Positions 51,201-59,571 of a DNA stretch of 64,000 nt are shown in pieces (the first letter of the stretch is position 1; every line of letters starts with the position of its first letter). Made by a program: the position numbers and the translations under genes. Origin of the DNA: Paracoccus denitrificans (GTDB lineage: Bacteria; Pseudomonadota; Alphaproteobacteria; Rhodobacterales; Rhodobacteraceae). The notes under the pieces were generated by a model. The model worked only from the letters and a program-made list of their open reading frames with translations. It made no database searches and was not told the origin of the DNA. Location: the NCBI GenBank assembly GCA_003240735.1, contig QFNE01000009.1, positions 32,065 through 96,064 on the forward strand. Reading direction: 5' to 3'.

Positions 51201-51359
51201 TTACAGCGTGACAACACCCTTCCCGTGGGCGTCCCGCTCCATCAGCTGCGTAGCCACCGCAGCGCCGTCCTCAAGCGTCAACGCTGCCGCAATGGGCATC
51301 GTTATGCTTCGCTGCAGGGCACGGATGCCGAAGACCATCGCGCCCCCGGCACCCCACAT
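51201..51359 (-). pseudogene. Candidate 3' remnant of an MDR-family (zinc/quinone) oxidoreductase
   Basis: On the (-) strand, 52 codons end LEDGAAVATQLMERDAHGK then GVVTL and a stop. That pattern resembles the C-terminus of MDR-type alcohol dehydrogenases or quinone oxidoreductases (LE-AA--A---ME----GKVVL). The upstream part is missing: the frame is closed by the aldo-keto reductase stop codon directly before it (51360-51362). It may be the leftover of a gene displaced when the adjacent catabolic locus was joined. The match is short, so a chance resemblance remains possible. Confidence 0.42.
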
Positions 51360-52376
51360 TCAGTGAGGAACCGGTGCGTCTTGCCGCAGCAAGCCTCTAC
51401 CCTTCAGATCATCCCAGAACGCCTTGGGGATCGTCTGAGAAAACCATTCCAGGTTCTGGTCCAGCTGCGCCACCGTCCGCGTGCCCGCACAGAACGAAAC
51501 GACTGCCGGATGACCCATCACGAACTGCAACGCGGCGGCGGGGAGTGGAACGTCGTGGGCGGCACAGAGTGCCTCGATCTGCGCGACCTTCGCCATGATT
51601 TGGCGGGGTGCCTCGGCATAGTTGTACTTTGCGCCGGGACGCGCGCCGGTGGCGAGGATGCCCGAATTGAAGCCGCCACCGACCACAACAGCTGCGCCCC
51701 GCTCTTCGCATAGCGGCAGAAAGGTATCGAGCGCGTCCTGCTCCAGTAGGGTATAACGCCCGGCCAGCAGAAAGCAGTCGAAGTCGCGCGCCCTGAGTGC
51801 ATCAAGGCAGACCTGCCATTCGTTGACGCCGACACCGATCGCCTTCAGCACCCCCTCGGACCGCAGCTGGTCAAGTGCGCGCCATGCGCCGTCCATCGCC
51901 TCGGCAAAGACGGCCGGCTGATCGGCGCCGCGGGTATAGATGTCGATGTCGTGGATGAACGCGATGTCGATGTATTCCAGCCCCATCCGCTGAAGGCTGT
52001 CCTCGATGGAGCGCATGGTGCCGTCATAGCTGTAATCGAAGCGCGGCTGAAACGCGCCCGCGTTGGTCCAGGGCGCGAAGTCGATGGTCTCGCGTCGGGC
52101 CGGTGTCAGCAGTCGGCCGATCTTGGTGGACAGGACAAATTCGTTTCGTGGACGCCAGCGCAGCGCGTGGCCGGTCCGCAGTTCCGAAAGGCCGTGCCCG
52201 TACATGGGAGCGGTGTCAAAGTATCGGACCCCCGCTTCCCACGCGCGGTCGATCATCGCGGCAGATGTCTCTTCGTCGATTTCACGAAAGATATTGCCGA
52301 TTGGCGCCGTCCCGAACGCAAAGGCTGTGACATCAAGGTCGACGCGCCCGAATCGGCGTGTGTCAGATGGCAACAT
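51360..52376 (-). CDS. Aldo-keto reductase (D-threo-aldose/L-fucose dehydrogenase type)
   Basis: A 338-residue aldo-keto reductase. The catalytic tetrad fits RYFDTAPMYGHGLSE (Asp, Tyr), LSTKIGRLL (Lys) and IAFIHDIDIY (His). The dinucleotide-binding end includes FCAGTRTVAQLDQN. This subfamily oxidises aldoses or related compounds. It is divergent from the acyl-CoA dehydrogenase operon across a 172-base region with TAAGTAAC half-sites, so it belongs to the same regulon. The actual substrate is unknown. Confidence 0.88.
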   Translation of the reverse strand: MLPSDTRRFGRVDLDVTAFAFGTAPIGNIFREIDEETSAAMIDRAWEAGVRYFDTAPMYGHGLSELRTGHALRWRPRNEFVLSTKIGRLLTPARRETIDFAPWTNAGAFQPRFDYSYDGTMRSIEDSLQRMGLEYIDIAFIHDIDIYTRGADQPAVFAEAMDGAWRALDQLRSEGVLKAIGVGVNEWQVCLDALRARDFDCFLLAGRYTLLEQDALDTFLPLCEERGAAVVVGGGFNSGILATGARPGAKYNYAEAPRQIMAKVAQIEALCAAHDVPLPAAALQFVMGHPAVVSFCAGTRTVAQLDQNLEWFSQTIPKAFWDDLKGRGLLRQDAPVPH

Positions 52377-52398
52377 TGGCAGCTCCCCCCACCTATCT

Positions 52399-52419
52399 AA
52401 GTAACCATTTAGTTATCTT
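52399..52419. promoter_or_regulatory. Regulatory site 1 of the 51-64 kb locus
   Basis: GTAAC (52401-52405) and GTTAT (52412-52416) with a 6-base spacer and matching flanks (AAGTAAC...GTTATCTT). It lies 22 bases upstream of the aldo-keto reductase start. Shares its half-site with 52506-52526 and 57299-57305. Confidence 0.55.
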
Positions 52420-52505
52420 AAGCGGCCAGGTTGTCGTGTTTCAAGCCTTGAATGGCGCGGATGCTGTTCTGACCGGGCTTGACCCAGGACGCGCGCTGGC
52501 GATAT

Positions 52506-52526
52506 TGGTAACCACACAGTTACTTA
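52506..52526. promoter_or_regulatory. Regulatory site 2 of the 51-64 kb locus
   Basis: GTAAC (52508-52512) and GTTAC (52519-52523) with the same 6-base spacer as site 1, and right flank GTTACTTA equal to the reverse complement of TAAGTAAC. It is 22 bases upstream of the acyl-CoA dehydrogenase start, mirroring site 1. Confidence 0.58.
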
Positions 52527-52548
52527 TACGGGTTGGGGGGAGACAACC

Positions 52549-53691
52549 ATGATCCTGACAGAAACGCAGGAACAGGTCCGTGCGATGGCGCGGGACTTTG
52601 CCGACGCGGTCATCCGCCCGGCGGCCGAGGGCTTGGACCGCGACGAACGATTTGCCGCGGAAATCTTTGACGAGATGGCGGGACTCGGCCTGTTCGGCAT
52701 CGGCGTGCCCGAAGAGATGGGTGGCCCCGGCTTCGACACCCTGACCTATGCCTTGGTGATGGAAGAGCTGTCGCGCGGCTATGCCAGCATCGCCGATCAA
52801 TGCGGGCTGGTCGAACTGATCTCGACCCTGCTGGTGCGGCACGGGACTGACGATCAGCGCGCGCTGCTCCCCGATATCCTCGCGATGCGGCGCAAGGTGG
52901 CCTATTGCATCACCGAGCCGGAGGCCGGGACCGACGTGTCAGGCATCCGCACGACGGCGGTGCGCGACGGCGACGACTGGGTGCTGAACGGCGGCAAGAT
53001 CTGGATCCACAACGCGCCGGTTGCCGATCTGGGGTTCGTCCTCGCCCGCACCGACAAGGACGCCGGGAATCGGGGCATGTCGATCTTCGTCGTCGATCTG
53101 AACGATCCGGGCGTCGAGCGTGGACCCAAGGAGCACAAGATGGGCCAACGTGCGAGCCAGGTCGGCGCGCTGACCTTCTCGGACGTGCGGCTTCCTGCAG
53201 GTGCGCTGCTGGGTACCGAGGGGCGCGGTTTCCACATGATGATGAGCGTTCTGGACAAGGGCCGCGTCGGCATCGGCGCGCTTGCCGTGGGCATCGGGCA
53301 GGCGGGGCTGGAGGCTGCGGTCGACTACGCCGGCACGCGCAAGCAGTTCGGCAAGCACATCGCCGACTTTCAGGGGGTCCAGTGGCTGCTGGCCGACATG
53401 GCCAAGGACATCGAGGCCGCGCGCCTGCTGGTCTGGTCCGCGGCCACCAAGATCGACAACGGCCTCGACGCAACCCGCGCCTGCTCGATGGCGAAATGCT
53501 TTGCCGGAGACATGGCGGTGGCACGCACCGCCGACGCCGTGCAGGTCTTTGGCGGATCGGGCTACATCCGCGGTTTCGAGGTCGAGCGCCTTTACCGCGA
53601 TGCCAAGATCACCCAGATCTACGAAGGCACCAACCAGATTCAGCGCATGATCATCGCGCGAGAGCTGATGAAGAACGGGGCACGCGCATGA
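52549..53691 (+). CDS. Acyl-CoA dehydrogenase
   Basis: A 380-residue acyl-CoA dehydrogenase with complete signatures: AYCITEPEAGTDVSGIRTTA, NGGKIWIHNAPVADLG, GTRKQFGKHIADFQGVQWLLADMA and AVQVFGGSGYIRGFEVERLYRDAKITQIYEGTNQIQ (C-terminal FAD/catalytic Glu motif; isovaleryl/short-chain type). GGGGGGAGA precedes the start. It is the first of four coupled (+) genes with an SDR, DUF993 and an isomerase-like protein. Acyl-CoA dehydrogenases are unusual beside sugar-type enzymes. The stop overlaps the SDR start. Confidence 0.93.
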   Translation: MILTETQEQVRAMARDFADAVIRPAAEGLDRDERFAAEIFDEMAGLGLFGIGVPEEMGGPGFDTLTYALVMEELSRGYASIADQCGLVELISTLLVRHGTDDQRALLPDILAMRRKVAYCITEPEAGTDVSGIRTTAVRDGDDWVLNGGKIWIHNAPVADLGFVLARTDKDAGNRGMSIFVVDLNDPGVERGPKEHKMGQRASQVGALTFSDVRLPAGALLGTEGRGFHMMMSVLDKGRVGIGALAVGIGQAGLEAAVDYAGTRKQFGKHIADFQGVQWLLADMAKDIEAARLLVWSAATKIDNGLDATRACSMAKCFAGDMAVARTADAVQVFGGSGYIRGFEVERLYRDAKITQIYEGTNQIQRMIIARELMKNGARA

Positions 53692-54455
53692 GCGGGGTCG
53701 CCCTCGTCACAGGCTCGTCACGCGGCATCGGACTGGCGGCGGCCGAGGCACTGGCCGCCGAAGGGTTTGCCGTGGCGCTGAACGGCCCGGTCGATGACGC
53801 CGAACTGGCCGCGGCCGAGCGGCGTCTGGCCGACGCGGGCGCGCAGATCGTGCGCGCGCCCTTCGACGTGACCGACCTTGCCGCACACGCGCCCGCCCTG
53901 TCCCGGATCGAGGCGGCGCTTGGCCCGCTGACCACGCTGGTCAACAACGCGGGCGTTGGCGTGAAAAGCCGCGGCGACCTGCTGGATGTGACCGAGGAAA
54001 GCTGGGACCGCTGTCTTTCGGTCAATGCCAAGGCACCCTTCTTTCTGTCGCAGGCCTTTGCGCGGCTGCTTTTGTCCCGCGACCAGCCTGCCGGCGCGTT
54101 TCGGTCCATCGTCAACGTGACCTCCTCCAACGCCAGTGCGGTGGCGGTCCAGCGGGCGGAATACTGCGCCTCCAAGGCGGCGGCGGCGATGGTGTCCAAG
54201 GCCCTTGCCGTGCGTCTGGGGGCCGATGAGATCGCCGTCTATGACGTCCAGCCCGGCCTGATCGCGACAGAAATGACGGCCCCGGTGATCGAGGCTTACC
54301 GCACCCGCGCGCGCGACGGCCTGACCCTGATCCCCCGCGTCGGCACCCCTGACGAGGTTGGCCGGATCATCGCGTCGCTGGCCACCGGCCGGCTGCCCTA
54401 TACGACGGGTCAGGTGATCTCGGCCGATGCCGGGATGCTGGTCCCCCGCTTTTAG
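53688..54455 (+). CDS. Short-chain dehydrogenase/reductase
   Basis: A 255-residue SDR. The nucleotide motif is TGSSRGIG (TGxxxGIG), NNAGVG follows, and the catalytic Ser/Tyr/Lys are in VNVTSSNASA and AEYCASKAAAA. The C-terminal region ends with GQVISADAGMLVPRF. The likely role is NAD(P)-dependent oxidation or reduction of a hydroxyl/keto group in the pathway. ATG at 53688 overlaps the acyl-CoA dehydrogenase stop by four bases; a longer upstream frame inside that gene is rejected. DUF993 starts 12 bases later. Confidence 0.92.
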   Translation: MSGVALVTGSSRGIGLAAAEALAAEGFAVALNGPVDDAELAAAERRLADAGAQIVRAPFDVTDLAAHAPALSRIEAALGPLTTLVNNAGVGVKSRGDLLDVTEESWDRCLSVNAKAPFFLSQAFARLLLSRDQPAGAFRSIVNVTSSNASAVAVQRAEYCASKAAAAMVSKALAVRLGADEIAVYDVQPGLIATEMTAPVIEAYRTRARDGLTLIPRVGTPDEVGRIIASLATGRLPYTTGQVISADAGMLVPRF

Positions 54456-54467
54456 AACGAGGTCGCC

Positions 54468-55616
54468 ATGCAGATCATCCTTCCCGACAGCCACGGCGCC
54501 GGTCAGCCCTACACCTTGACCGGCACGCCCGTTGAACCGGCGGTACTGCCGCCCGATGCTGCTCGGATCGTCTATTCCGCCGCCCATGTCGTGGCCGACC
54601 CGTTCAGCAATGCCGACCCGACCGGGGCCGCGCCCATCGACTGGGACGCGACCATGGCGTTTCGTCGCCACCTTGCCGATCACGGGCTGGGCATCGCCGA
54701 GGCGATGGACACCGCGCAACGGGGCATGGGCCTTGACTGGACCGGCGCGCTCGAACTCATCCGCCGCACGCGGGCCGAGCTGCCGGACGCGCGGGTGGCC
54801 AACGGCTGCGGTACGGATCAGCTTGACCCGGCGGCGGCGAAGGGCCTTGACGATGTGCGGCGCGCGTATGCCGAACAGATGGACGCGATCCAGTCGCTCG
54901 ACGCGCGGATCATCCTGATGGCGTCACGCGCCCTTGCCCGTGTCGCGCGCGGCCCGGACGACTATGTTCGCGTCTATGGCGAGCTGCTGGCGGCGGCCGA
55001 TCACCCCGTCATCCTGCACTGGCTGGGCGAGATGTTCGATCGGGCCCTTGCGGGATACTGGGGCACCGACAGGTTCGAGGATGCGCTGGATACGGTGATC
55101 GCGATCATCAGTGCCAACCCCGACAAGGTGGACGGGATCAAGATCTCGCTTCTGGACAAGGACAAGGAGGTCCAGCTGCGTCGTCGCCTGCCTGCGGGCG
55201 TGCGGATGTATACCGGCGACGATTTCAACTATCCCGAACTGATCGAGGGCGACGATCAGGGCTTCAGTCACGCGCTGCTGGGCATCTTTGACCCGCTGGC
55301 CCCCGCGGCGGCGCGTGCGGTCGCGCGGCTGGGCGATGGCGACACTGCCGGGTTCCGTGCGATCCTTGACCCGACCGTGCCACTGGCGCGGACGATCTTT
55401 CGGACGCCGACGCAGTATTACAAGACGGGCGTCGTGTTTTTGGCCTGGCTCAACGGCTTTCAGGATCACTTCATCATGCTGAACGGCGCGCAATCCGCGC
55501 GCCCCCTGCCCTACTTTGCCGACATCTTCCGACAGGCCGACCAGTGCGGACTGCTGCGCGACCCCGATCTGGCCGTTGCGCGGATGGGGCGGCTGCTCGC
55601 GCTTTATGGGGCGTAA
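54468..55616 (+). CDS. DUF993 protein (dihydrodipicolinate-synthase-like barrel)
   Basis: A 382-residue protein of the DUF993 family, distantly related to the DHDPS/aldolase TIM barrels. Recognisable blocks are PPDAARIVYSAAHVVADPF, HLADHGLGIAEAMDTAQRGM, HPVILHWLGEMFDRALAGYWG and the Lys region VDGIKISLLDKDKEV, which is a good candidate for the Schiff-base lysine. No enzymatic reaction is established for the family, to my knowledge. It probably performs an aldol-type cleavage in this locus. AACGAGG lies before the start. Confidence 0.85.
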   Translation: MQIILPDSHGAGQPYTLTGTPVEPAVLPPDAARIVYSAAHVVADPFSNADPTGAAPIDWDATMAFRRHLADHGLGIAEAMDTAQRGMGLDWTGALELIRRTRAELPDARVANGCGTDQLDPAAAKGLDDVRRAYAEQMDAIQSLDARIILMASRALARVARGPDDYVRVYGELLAAADHPVILHWLGEMFDRALAGYWGTDRFEDALDTVIAIISANPDKVDGIKISLLDKDKEVQLRRRLPAGVRMYTGDDFNYPELIEGDDQGFSHALLGIFDPLAPAAARAVARLGDGDTAGFRAILDPTVPLARTIFRTPTQYYKTGVVFLAWLNGFQDHFIMLNGAQSARPLPYFADIFRQADQCGLLRDPDLAVARMGRLLALYGA

Positions 55617-55617
55617 G

Positions 55618-56475
55618 ATGCGCGATTTCAGCGCCGACCTCTCCGCCCTCGCCCTGAACACCGCCACGCTTGGCCACAATGTCGATCGGGCGGGCGCCGG
55701 GTGGTCGCCGGAACGGACCATCGACGCCTGCGCCGAACGCGGTCTTGGCGGGATCGTCTTCTGGCGGCGCGAGATCGGCAGCCGCGCGGTCGAGATCGGC
55801 CGACGGGCAAAGGCCGCCGGTGTGACGGTGGCGGGCCTTTGCCGCGCGCCGTTCCTCGTCGGGCCCCTGGCCCCCCCGGATCGGGCCGCGGTGATGGATG
55901 ATCTCCGTTCGGCCATCGACATGGCGGCAGGGCTCGACGCGCCGGTCCTGACGATCGTGACCGGCGGGGTCCAGCCGGGAACGCGCGGTGTGGGCGAAAG
56001 CCTGCGTCTGATTGCCGACCGCGTGGCCGAGGCGGCACCGTTCGCGGCGGACCGGGGCGTCAGGCTGGCGCTCGAGCCGCTGAACCCGGTCTATGGCGGC
56101 GACAGGTCGTGCCTGACGACGCTGCGCGATGCCCTCGATCTGTGCGATGCCATCGGCGCGGACAATGTCGGGGTGGCAGTCGATGTCTATCACGTCTGGT
56201 GGGACACCGACCTGCCCCGGCAGCTGGTTCGCGCCGGGGACCGGATCATGGGCCTGCATCTGTGCGACTGGCTGGCTGAGACGCGCGACGTGCTGCTCGA
56301 CCGCGGCATGATGGGTGACGGCGTGGCCGACATCCGCGCGATCCGCGCCGCGACAGAGGCTGCAGGCTATCGCGGCGCGTGCGAGGTCGAAATCTTTTCC
56401 GCCGCGAACTGGTGGCAACGCGATCCGGCCGAGGTGCTGGACGTGATCGTCGAGCGTGTCCGGACGGTGTGCTGA
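55618..56475 (+). CDS. Sugar phosphate isomerase/epimerase family protein (xylose-isomerase-like TIM barrel)
   Basis: A 285-residue AP-endonuclease-2/xylose-isomerase-like barrel. The metal-binding Glu and Asp fit LALEPLNPVYGGDRS and VGVAVDVYHVWWDTDL, the His follows in GLHLCDWLAE and the last Glu is in GACEVEIFSAANWW. Members isomerise or epimerise polyols and keto-sugars, often with a divalent metal. The start at 55618 lies one base after the DUF993 stop. Last gene of the (+) enzyme unit, with a convergent tetR gene 30 bases downstream. Confidence 0.87.
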   Translation: MRDFSADLSALALNTATLGHNVDRAGAGWSPERTIDACAERGLGGIVFWRREIGSRAVEIGRRAKAAGVTVAGLCRAPFLVGPLAPPDRAAVMDDLRSAIDMAAGLDAPVLTIVTGGVQPGTRGVGESLRLIADRVAEAAPFAADRGVRLALEPLNPVYGGDRSCLTTLRDALDLCDAIGADNVGVAVDVYHVWWDTDLPRQLVRAGDRIMGLHLCDWLAETRDVLLDRGMMGDGVADIRAIRAATEAAGYRGACEVEIFSAANWWQRDPAEVLDVIVERVRTVC

Positions 56476-56505
56476 CGCGCGGACTTTGCCATTTGGGGGA
56501 AGGCG

Positions 56506-57213
56506 CTATGCGTTCGCCGGGTCAGCCGCGACCAGCCGCAGGATCGTCTCGACGTTGAAGCTGATGCGCTCGGCCAGTGCTGCCGGGGCCATCAGATCAC
56601 GTTCGAAGACGATCGATCCGGTGTATCGGTTCGTCAGATAGTAGTAGCTGATTGCCGCGATGGTCAGGTTCAGCTGGACCGGATCGACGCCTGGGCGAAA
56701 CACACCCGCAGCCGCACCCCGATCCAGAATTGCCCCGACCATGCCCACGAACCTGCGGTTTGCGACCTTGACCACCTCTGACTTTTCAAGGTGGCGGGCG
56801 CGGTGCAGGTTTTCGCTGTTGATCAGCGTCAGAAATTCCGGGTTCTTCAGGTAGTAGTCCCAGGTAAAACGGACCAGCCGCGCCAGCGCCTCGGCAGGCG
56901 GCAGGTGGTCAAGGTCAAGGCGCTGCTCGGCGGTCCGGATGTCGACATAGGCGGCTTCGACCACGGTCTGGAACAAGCCCTCCTTGCTGCCGAAATAATG
57001 ATAGATCATCCGCTTGTTGGCCTTGGCCTTGTCGGCGATGTCATCGACGCGCGCGCCCCCCAGCCCATTGCGCGCGAATTCGCGCTTCGCTGCGGCGAGG
57101 ATGCGCGACTTTGTCGCCTCGGAGTCGCGGGTGCGGGGTTGCGCGGCCTTGCGGGACGGACCCGGGGCCGACTGTCCGTTTCCCGTCCCGCTGTCGTCGT
57201 TCTGTCCGTCCAT
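56506..57213 (-). CDS. TetR-family regulator of the 51-64 kb locus
   Basis: A 235-residue TetR protein. The helix-turn-helix is KSRILAAAKREFARNGLGGARVDDIADKAKANKRMIYHYFGSKEGL. The C-terminal domain (ISYYYLTNRYTGSIVFERDL) resembles RutR/PsrA-like ligand domains. The start at 57213 has CGGAAAG at a suitable distance; MSAESF at 57231 is an alternative. It is divergent from the ABC importer genes across a gap containing a TAAGTAAC-type half-site (57299-57305), which also occurs twice in front of the enzyme operon. Confidence 0.88.
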   Translation of the reverse strand: MDGQNDDSGTGNGQSAPGPSRKAAQPRTRDSEATKSRILAAAKREFARNGLGGARVDDIADKAKANKRMIYHYFGSKEGLFQTVVEAAYVDIRTAEQRLDLDHLPPAEALARLVRFTWDYYLKNPEFLTLINSENLHRARHLEKSEVVKVANRRFVGMVGAILDRGAAAGVFRPGVDPVQLNLTIAAISYYYLTNRYTGSIVFERDLMAPAALAERISFNVETILRLVAADPANA

Positions 57214-57298
57214 AAAGCTTTCCGCTGACATCAGCGTGCATGATGGCGCTCTCTGCGGTCGAAGTCCATCAGAACACTTGACGGATCGTTCTTCAGTG

Positions 57299-57312
57299 AA
57301 GTAACTGGTTAG
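57299..57312. promoter_or_regulatory. Regulatory half-site in the tetR/ABC-importer gap
   Basis: AAGTAAC at 57299-57305, then TGGTTAG, gives a shorter-spaced version of the sites at 52399 and 52506. It lies between the divergent tetR and ABC importer genes, consistent with a shared regulator, but its second half is poor. Confidence 0.45.
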
Positions 57313-57410
57313 TGCATTAGGGAGAATGCGGGGGGCTGTCGACATCCGACAGCTGCGTCAACGGGCAGCATGGCACCAAGGGTGCCGTCAGGCTTGGGCA
57401 AGGGGGAACT

Positions 57411-58520
57411 ATGTCGACTTTCATTCGAGACACGATCGATCGGGCCACGCTGACGCGGCGGACCATTCTGCTCGGCGCGGCTGCGGGAATCGGTGCCACG
57501 ATGCTGCCAGCCGCCTTGGGGCGCGGTGCGGCACGGGCGGCGCTGACCGATCCGTCGATCGCGTGGAGCTATCGTGACCGGGCCTCAGCCTACTGGAATT
57601 CGATTGTCTCGGGTGGCGAGGCGTTCGTCGAATCGCTGGGGCGACCGAAGAGCTCGATGGTCAACCTCATCAACGAAGGGTCGTCCGAAAAGTCGCTGGC
57701 CGACATCAAGGCATTCCTGAACAAGACAGGCGGCAACTGTGCCATCGCGTGCGATCCCAACGACAGCCCGAATGCCCGGCCCGTGGTCGAGGCCGTCGCC
57801 GCAGGCAAGGGTTATATCTCGACCGTCTGGAACAAGACCGATGACCTGCATCCTTGGGATTTCGGTGACAATTACGTCTCGCACATGACGTGGTCTGACG
57901 TGAAGCCGGCCGAAGAGACCGCCGAGATCCTGTTCAAGGCCATGGGCGGTCAGGGCGGTGTCGTTCACCTGGGGGGAATCGCCGCAAACAACCCCGCGAT
58001 CGAGCGTCTGCAGGGTCTTAAGAATGCCGTTGCGCGCAATCCCGGGATCACGTTGCTGGACGCCCAACCCGCCGACTGGGATACGCAGAAGGGCGCGGCC
58101 CTGATGTCGAGCTTCCTGACCCGTTATGGCGACGACATCAAAGGCGTGCACTGCGCCAACGACAACATTGCCTATGGCGTGCTCGAGGCGCTGTTGGCCG
58201 AAGGCATCGACGATCTGCCGGTGGTGGCGTTTGACGGCAACGCCGAGGCGGTCAAGCTTGTCCTGGACAACAAGTTGCTAGCGACGGTCTCGACCAGCCC
58301 CTATTGGGGCGGCGGCATTTCGGCCTCTTTGGCCTATCACGCGGCAATTGGCACGTTCAAACCGTCTGAAGAACCGCATGAACACCGCGAGTTTTATGGA
58401 CCTTCGGTTCTGATCACTTCGGCCGATGCGGCGGACTTCAAGGCGAAGTTCATCGATGCCACGCCCGACTATGACTGGACCGACTTCTGGGGTCCGTCAG
58501 CCGGGCCAATTGCCGGCTGA
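57411..58520 (+). CDS. Sugar ABC transporter substrate-binding protein (Tat-exported, Rbs type)
   Basis: A 369-residue periplasmic binding protein. The N-terminus has a twin-arginine signal (LTRRTILLGAAAGIGATM, cleavage after GAARA). Mature blocks such as LINEGSSEKSLADIKAFLNK, GGQGGVVHLGGIAANNPAIER and HCANDNIAYGVLEALLAEG match the RbsB/LacI-like periplasmic binding group. Tat export suggests that it folds before export. GGGGGAACT lies before the start. It is the first gene of the importer and precedes two permeases and a double ATPase. Confidence 0.9.
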   Translation: MSTFIRDTIDRATLTRRTILLGAAAGIGATMLPAALGRGAARAALTDPSIAWSYRDRASAYWNSIVSGGEAFVESLGRPKSSMVNLINEGSSEKSLADIKAFLNKTGGNCAIACDPNDSPNARPVVEAVAAGKGYISTVWNKTDDLHPWDFGDNYVSHMTWSDVKPAEETAEILFKAMGGQGGVVHLGGIAANNPAIERLQGLKNAVARNPGITLLDAQPADWDTQKGAALMSSFLTRYGDDIKGVHCANDNIAYGVLEALLAEGIDDLPVVAFDGNAEAVKLVLDNKLLATVSTSPYWGGGISASLAYHAAIGTFKPSEEPHEHREFYGPSVLITSADAADFKAKFIDATPDYDWTDFWGPSAGPIAG

Positions 58521-58597
58521 TCATCTGCCGCATGGGGCGGGCCGATGGACGGCCCTGCCCCGGACACATCCAACCATTGACGATAGGGAGCCGGACG

Positions 58598-59560
58598 ATG
58601 CCGCGCATTCCTCGAGAAGTGTTGTCCCGGTGGGCGCCGGTTCTGGTCCTTGTGACGCTGGTGATCCTGTTTGCGATCATCAACCCCGCGTTTCTGTCGG
58701 TGCGCAATCTGGCCCGGATCGCCATGGCGGCGGCGCCTGCGCTGATGGTCGCGGTCGGGGCCACATTCGTCATCGTCATGGGATCGATCGACCTGTCGAT
58801 GGAGGGCACGATGGCGCTGACAGCGGTGCTGTTTGCGTTTCTGTTCATGGCGCTGGGTGGCAGTCTGTTGTCGGCCGGGTGGGTGGCGCTTCCGGCCGCG
58901 CTTGTCATCGGTGCGTTGATCGGGGCGCTGAACGGGCTGATCCACGTCCGGCTGCGCATCCCGTCCTTCATGGCCAGCCTCGCGCTTGGCTTCGTCGGTA
59001 CCGGCGCCGCGGTTCTGCTGACCGGCGGTGACATCGTCCGGGTCGAGGATCAGGCGTTCCGAAGCCTGCTGACGGTACGGTGGTTCGGGTTTCCGCTGAT
59101 GGTCTATGTCGCGGGGTTGGCGTTGCTGGCCGCGTGGTTCATCCAGACCCGCACGATCCTCGGTCGCAACTTCTATGCGGTCGGCGGGGGCGAGGATCTG
59201 GCCCATGCCTCGGGCGTCAACGTCGCCCGGGTGCGGATCATGGGCTTTGCCCTTGCCGGTGTGTTCTACGCGCTTGCCGCGATCCTTGTGGTGGCCCGGA
59301 TCGGTCAGGCTGAAAGCGTGACCGGCGCAAACTTCATGTTCGTCTCGATCACCTCGGCAGTGGTCGGGGGCGTGGCCCTGTGGGGCGGGGTCGGCGGCGT
59401 TCTGAATGCGTTGGTTGGGGTTCTGATCGTCAGCGTCATCAACAACGGCATGATCGTGATCGGCCTGCCCGACTATCTGCAGCAGGGCGTCCTCGGTGTC
59501 CTCGTGATCGTGGCGGTGGTCCTGTCCACCGACCGGCGCGCCGTCGCCGTCGTGAAATAA
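58598..59560 (+). CDS. Sugar ABC transporter permease 1 (RbsC type)
   Basis: A 320-residue permease with about ten membrane helices. The conserved core is IVMGSIDLSMEGTMALTAVL (G-SIDLS), IGALIGALNGLIHVRLRIPSFMASLAL and GRNFYAVGGGEDLAHASGVNV, all from the RbsC/branched-chain group. The start at 58598 with ATAGGGAG upstream is chosen over the longer frame. It is followed by the ATPase after 11 bases. Confidence 0.92.
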   Translation: MPRIPREVLSRWAPVLVLVTLVILFAIINPAFLSVRNLARIAMAAAPALMVAVGATFVIVMGSIDLSMEGTMALTAVLFAFLFMALGGSLLSAGWVALPAALVIGALIGALNGLIHVRLRIPSFMASLALGFVGTGAAVLLTGGDIVRVEDQAFRSLLTVRWFGFPLMVYVAGLALLAAWFIQTRTILGRNFYAVGGGEDLAHASGVNVARVRIMGFALAGVFYALAAILVVARIGQAESVTGANFMFVSITSAVVGGVALWGGVGGVLNALVGVLIVSVINNGMIVIGLPDYLQQGVLGVLVIVAVVLSTDRRAVAVVK

Positions 59561-59571
59561 GGAGGCGCGCC

